In this document: positions 61,464 through 64,000 of the stretch, in pieces | Layout: each line of letters begins with the position of its first letter | Position numbering within the stretch: the first letter of the stretch is position 1 | Source: Promicromonospora thailandica | GTDB taxonomy: Bacteria > Actinomycetota > Actinomycetes > Actinomycetales > Cellulomonadaceae | NCBI RefSeq assembly: GCF_024171955.1 | Contig: NZ_JAMTCS010000004.1 | Location: forward strand, 186,001-250,000 | Reading direction: 5' to 3' | DNA length: 64,000 nt | Position numbers and translations under genes: made by a program | Notes under the pieces: generated by a model | What the model saw: only the letters and a program-made list of their open reading frames with translations | Database searches by the model: none | Told to the model about the DNA's origin: nothing

Positions 61464-62090
61464 TCAGACCGCCGTGAGCAGCCCGCCCGTCGCGGTGCGC
61501 GCCCGCTCGAGCCGCGCCGCGACGTCCTGCCAGTTCGCCAGGTTCCAGAACGCCTTCACGTAGTCCGCCTTGACGTTGAGGTAGTCCAGGTAGAACGCGT
61601 GCTCCCACATGTCCAGCATCAGCAGGGGCGTGATGCCGAGCGGCACGTTGGCCTGCTGGTCGAAGAGCTGGAAGATCGCCAGGCGCTGCCCGACGGCGTC
61701 CCAGCCGAGCACCGCCCAGCCCGAACCCTGGATCCCGGTCGCCACCGCCGCGAAGTGCGCCTGGAACGCGGCGAAGCCGCCGAACTGGTCGGTGATCGCG
61801 GCCGCGAGCTCACCGTCCGGCTCCCCGCCGCCCTCGGGCGAGAGGTTGTGCCAGAAGACGGTGTGGTTGGTGTGCCCGCCCAGGTTGAACGCGAGGTTCT
61901 TCTCGTGCAGGTTCACCGCGGCCAGGTCGCCGGTCTCCCGGGCCTGCGCCAGGGCGTCGAGGGCCGCGTTCGCGCCCGCGACGTACGCGGCATGGTGCTT
62001 GTCGTGGTGCAGCTCCATGATCCGCCCGCTGATGTGCGGTTCGAGCGCCGCGTAGTCGTAGGGCAGGTCGGGCAGGGTGTAGACGGCCAT
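61464..62090 (-). CDS. sodA: Superoxide dismutase (Fe/Mn)
   Basis: The 208-residue enzyme converts superoxide to oxygen and peroxide in the cytoplasm. The metal ligands are His28 (MELHHDKHH), His in [11 protein letters not shown], and Asp and His in [22 protein letters not shown] and the QQANVPLG region are more like Mn or cambialistic enzymes of actinobacteria, but the metal cannot be fixed by eye. GAGGAC precedes the ATG. A SoxR-like palindrome lies 42 bases upstream. The gene is enclosed by two inverted tRNA-Ala genes. Confidence 0.95.
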   Translation of the reverse strand: MAVYTLPDLPYDYAALEPHISGRIMELHHDKHHAAYVAGANAALDALAQARETGDLAAVNLHEKNLAFNLGGHTNHTVFWHNLSPEGGGEPDGELAAAITDQFGGFAAFQAHFAAVATGIQGSGWAVLGWDAVGQRLAIFQLFDQQANVPLGITPLLMLDMWEHAFYLDYLNVKADYVKAFWNLANWQDVAARLERARTATGGLLTAV

Positions 62091-62131
62091 CGTCCTCAGT
62101 CCTCTCGGGTTGATGTCCTACGACGCTAAGA

Positions 62132-62149
62132 CCTCAACCTAGGTTGAGG
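62132..62149. promoter_or_regulatory. SoxR/MerR-type box upstream of sodA
   Basis: CCTCAACCTAGGTTGAGG is a perfect 18-base palindrome and matches the outer bases of the SoxR box (CCTCAA..TTGAGG). On the sodA strand it is preceded by TTGCCC, and a 19-base spacer leads to TAGCGT, the long spacer expected for MerR-type activation. It lies 42 bases before the start codon. Confidence 0.7.
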
Positions 62150-62205
62150 GCAATGCCTCCGTCGCGTGACGCCCGCCACACCCCGCCGCGCTCACCGGTC
62201 GGCCG

Positions 62206-62444
62206 TCACCAGGACGTCCGCACGTACACCAGGGTCTGCCCCACGTCGGCGAAGCTGTACGACTCCTGGCTCTGCAGGCGTTCCAGCTCGGCGCTGTCCT
62301 CCTCCGTCCAGACGACCCGGTCCGCGGAGGCCGCGGCGTCCACCCAGCGCGTCCCGCTGTCCGGGCCGGGCCCGAGGGTGGTCAGGACCGCCGCCTCGGG
62401 CCGCCCACCCGGACGTCGACCCGCTCCGTTGTCAGTGTCTCCAT
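62206..62444 (-). pseudogene. Small protein gene of about 79 codons broken by a one-base deletion
   Basis: From ATG 62444 the reading METLTTERVDVRVGGP runs into a stop (62382), but shifting by one base near 62397 continues as EAAVLTTLGPG, TRWVDAAASADRVVWTEED and ends SFADVGQTLVYVRTSW at TGA 62206. The joined product would be about 79 residues and compositionally protein-like. The length (239 bases) is one short of a multiple of three, as expected for a single-base loss in GGCGGCCCGAGG. I do not recognise the family. It may be a pseudogene, a sequencing error or chance. Confidence 0.4.
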
Positions 62445-62518
62445 GCTCCTACTCACGCGCCGGGACCCCCTCAGGTTGAGACGGCACCCGGACGAGATGT
62501 GGCAGCCGGGTACGACGA

Positions 62519-62561
62519 AGGCCGTCCCTTCCCCCGTGCGACACGGGGTCCGGAACGGCCT
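62519..62561 (-). terminator. Hairpin after tRNA-Ala copy 2
   Basis: AGGCCGT (62519-62525) pairs with ACGGCCT (62555-62561), and inside it CCCCGTG (62532-62538) pairs with CACGGGG (62542-62548) around CGA. It lies just 3' of the minus-strand tRNA and is its probable terminator. Confidence 0.7.
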
Positions 62562-62578
62562 CTGACCAGATGCTCTGG

Positions 62579-62651
62579 TGGAGCTGGGGGGACTCGAACC
62601 CCCGACCCCCTGCATGCCATGCAGGTGCGCTACCAGCTGCGCCACAGCCCC
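62579..62651 (-). tRNA. tRNA-Ala (GGC anticodon), copy 2
   Basis: The reverse complement is identical over all 73 bases to the tRNA-Ala at 61337-61409, including the GGC anticodon and discriminator A. Its own hairpin terminator follows on the minus strand. The two copies stand head-on around sodA, 1.2 kb apart. Confidence 0.97.
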
Positions 62652-62743
62652 AGAAATGGTCTCCCCCAGCCGTTCGGCCGGGCGAGCGTCGCTAGTCTAT
62701 GCAGACCGGCGCCGAGGACCAAATCCAATCCGGGTGCGCTCGG

Positions 62744-63409
62744 TCACTGCCGCGCCTCGGGCCCCGACTGCCACGTGTCCAACGGGTAGCCGGCACCCAC
62801 GTTGTGCGCGACGAGCCGCCAGGCCGGCGTGGCCCCCGGGCCGGACGCCCGCAGGTGCGACCAGTGCACGTTGTGCAGGCCGTGCAGCCCGCGCCACACC
62901 GCCGGGTCGAGGCCGAGCAACCGCGTGACCGCCTGCGTGATCGCCGAACCGTGCGACACGACCACGAGGGTCTCCCCCGCACCCAGCGCCTCGGCGTGCC
63001 GCAGCACGGCCTCCTCCATGCGCCGGGCGACCACGCTCTTGGACTCGACACCCTCGACCGGCGGCTCGCCGCCGCCGCGCCAGACCGCGTGCTCCTCGGG
63101 CCACCGCTCGGCGATCTCGGCGTCGGTCAGGCCCTCCCAGATGCCGAACGACCGCTCACGCAGGCCCGCGTCGGTCTCGACGTCCACCCCGATGTGCCGC
63201 GCGTACGCCTCGGCGGTGTGGCGGGCGCGCTCCAGGTCGCTGGACACCACCAGGGACGCCTTGTGCGACGCCGCCAGGGCCGTCGCGCCCTGCTCGGCCT
63301 GCCAGCGGCCCACCTCGTCGAGGGGGATGTCGATCTGTCCCTGCAGCCGCAGCCCCGCGTTGTACGCGGTGCGCGCGTGGCGCAGCAGCACGATGGTCCC
63401 TGCGGTCAC
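62744..63409 (-). CDS. Histidine phosphatase family protein (phosphoglycerate-mutase-like)
   Basis: The 221-residue enzyme has the branch-1 signature LLRHARTAYNAG (catalytic His near residue 10), DIPLDEVGRWQAEQ, SSDLERARHTAEAYA, FGIWEGLTDAEI and VVSHGSAITQAV with the second His. Members dephosphorylate sugar phosphates, phospholipid precursors or other small molecules. GTG 63409 overlaps the rsfS stop (GTGA), the standard rsfS-gpmB-like layout of actinobacteria, so it is co-translated with rsfS. Confidence 0.92.
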   Translation of the reverse strand: MTAGTIVLLRHARTAYNAGLRLQGQIDIPLDEVGRWQAEQGATALAASHKASLVVSSDLERARHTAEAYARHIGVDVETDAGLRERSFGIWEGLTDAEIAERWPEEHAVWRGGGEPPVEGVESKSVVARRMEEAVLRHAEALGAGETLVVVSHGSAITQAVTRLLGLDPAVWRGLHGLHNVHWSHLRASGPGATPAWRLVAHNVGAGYPLDTWQSGPEARQ

Positions 63410-63843
63410 CGCTGCGGGTCTCCCGCCAGGTGGATCGCGCCGTCGTCCGGCTCGCGGTACTCGGCCGGGTCGCCACCCCCGCGGGCGTCCTCCGGGAGGG
63501 GGATCGCCGGGCAGTCCTTCCACAGCCGCTCGAGCGCGTAGTAGGTGCGGTCCTCGGCGTGCTGCACGTGCACCACGACGTCGCCGAAGTCGAGCAGCAC
63601 CCAGCGCGCCTCCGACTTGCCCTCCTGCCGGATGGGCTTGACGCCCTCCTTGAACAGCGCCCGCTCGACGGCGTCGACGATCGCGGACACCTGCCGCTCG
63701 CTCGCGCCCGACGCGATGAGGAACACGTCGGTCAGCACGAGCTGCTCGCTCACGTCCAGCGCGATGATCTCCTGCGCCTTGACGTCGCTCGCGGCACGCG
63801 CGGCGATGACCGCGAGCTCGGTGGCGCGCTCGGTCGCCGTCAT
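63406..63843 (-). CDS. rsfS: Ribosomal silencing factor RsfS
   Basis: RsfS binds ribosomal protein L14 and blocks subunit joining when nutrients are short. The 145-residue product has the family core KAQEIIALDVSEQLVLTDVFLIASGASERQV, GVKPIRQEGKSEARWVLLDFGDVVVHV and YYALERLWKDCPAIPL. Its ATG overlaps the stop of the gene upstream, and its stop overlaps the phosphatase start. In many bacteria nadD lies a little further upstream; the window ends before that could be seen. Confidence 0.95.
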   Translation of the reverse strand: MTATERATELAVIAARAASDVKAQEIIALDVSEQLVLTDVFLIASGASERQVSAIVDAVERALFKEGVKPIRQEGKSEARWVLLDFGDVVVHVQHAEDRTYYALERLWKDCPAIPLPEDARGGGDPAEYREPDDGAIHLAGDPQR

Positions 63844-64000
63844 AGGTGTCCTCCTGGGGTGAAGCCGGGCAGCGAGCCCAGCAGCGCGGCGGCCTGCTCG
63901 TCGGTGATCGCACTGTCGCCCTCGAGCACGAGCTTCCAGATGAGGAGGCCCAGCACGAACGCGACGACGACCAGGATGATGTAGTGCAGCCAGGTGTACT
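63840..64000 (-). CDS. C-terminal end of a membrane protein gene, cut by the window
   Basis: The last 53 codons read from the edge: YTWLHYIILVVVAFVLGLLI is one transmembrane helix, followed by WKLVLEGDSAITDEQAAALL and an end GFTPGGHL. TGA 63840-63842 overlaps the rsfS ATG, so it is in the same operon. The N-terminal part is outside the window and the family cannot be told. AGGAGG within the last codons is the rsfS ribosome-binding site. Confidence 0.75.
   Translation of the reverse strand, partial: YTWLHYIILVVVAFVLGLLIWKLVLEGDSAITDEQAAALLGSLPGFTPGGHL

Noticed and set aside
62578-62928. Plus-strand frame beginning MELGGLEPPTPCMPCRC and a similar minus-strand frame at 60920-61456
   Set aside because: The Cys/Pro-rich start is the antisense reading of the tRNA-Ala genes, a well-known false protein; both copies of the tRNA give the same peptide.

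Overview
The window is about 73% G+C by impression, with short intergenic gaps, many GTG starts, frequent 4-base ATGA/GTGA gene overlaps and the actinobacterial form of several families (IclR, SorC, WYL and DUF222-HNH proteins, sugar ABC transporters with no linked ATPase, deazaflavin-type nitroreductase, RsfS followed by a histidine phosphatase). It looks like chromosomal DNA of a free-living, saprophytic actinobacterium of the Cellulomonas/Promicromonospora/Isoptericola type. That placement is inference. I see no integrase, transposase, phage gene, plasmid gene, rRNA or CRISPR array. Two tRNA-Ala genes are present.

Layout. 0-5 kb: membrane protein, NADP transhydrogenase pntAB, an atypical cytochrome P450. 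5-11.5 kb: an IclR regulator, then a lipid block (diacylglycerol-kinase-like enzyme, alkyl-DHAP-synthase-like flavoenzyme, TetR, glpD, PAP2 membrane protein). 11.6-18 kb: LacI-controlled ABC uptake and a GH35 beta-galactosidase. 18-26.5 kb: histidine degradation operon hutH-hutU-M20 hydrolase-hutF-hutI with a divergent IclR regulator. 26.5-27 kb: an A+T-richer gap. 27-34 kb: GNAT, orphan MurG-like transferase, MarR/SDR pair, methyltransferase, YceI-sigma-anti-sigma operon, F420-type oxidoreductase. 34-36.5 kb: secreted endonuclease, SDR/TetR pair. 36.5-42.3 kb: polyol ABC transporter, SorC regulator and mannitol-type dehydrogenase. 42.4-46.2 kb: SDR/TetR and WYL/epoxide hydrolase pairs. 46.2-50.6 kb: AztD-like zinc protein with Zur-like boxes, membrane protein, DUF222-HNH protein, GyrI-like protein. 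50.6-59.3 kb: secreted EEP protein with carbohydrate-binding repeats, lnt, Gfo/Idh/MocA dehydrogenase with AraC regulator, PhzF, GH3 glucosidase. 59.4-64 kb: Tat-exported phosphoesterase with LamG domain, sodA between two identical inverted tRNA-Ala genes, histidine phosphatase, rsfS and a cut-off membrane gene.

Most of the content is catabolic: each sugar, polyol or histidine locus pairs an uptake or degradative operon with its own divergent regulator, and clear palindromic operators can be read in many of the divergent gaps.

The most unusual signal is a set of long palindromic repeats: a nearly perfect 62-base hairpin before hutF; six copies of a PstI/SalI-like unit, in both orientations, forming an in-frame insertion in the M20 hydrolase of the same operon; and a tandem 16-base array closing into a hairpin at 46.2 kb that supplies the C-terminal codons and stop of the AztD-like gene. 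They resemble, in behaviour but not in sequence, the protein-inserting palindromic elements known from Rickettsia. Other points of note are the AGPS-like lipid block, a P450 without the ExxR arginine, a SoxR-like box before sodA and inverted tRNA twins around sodA.
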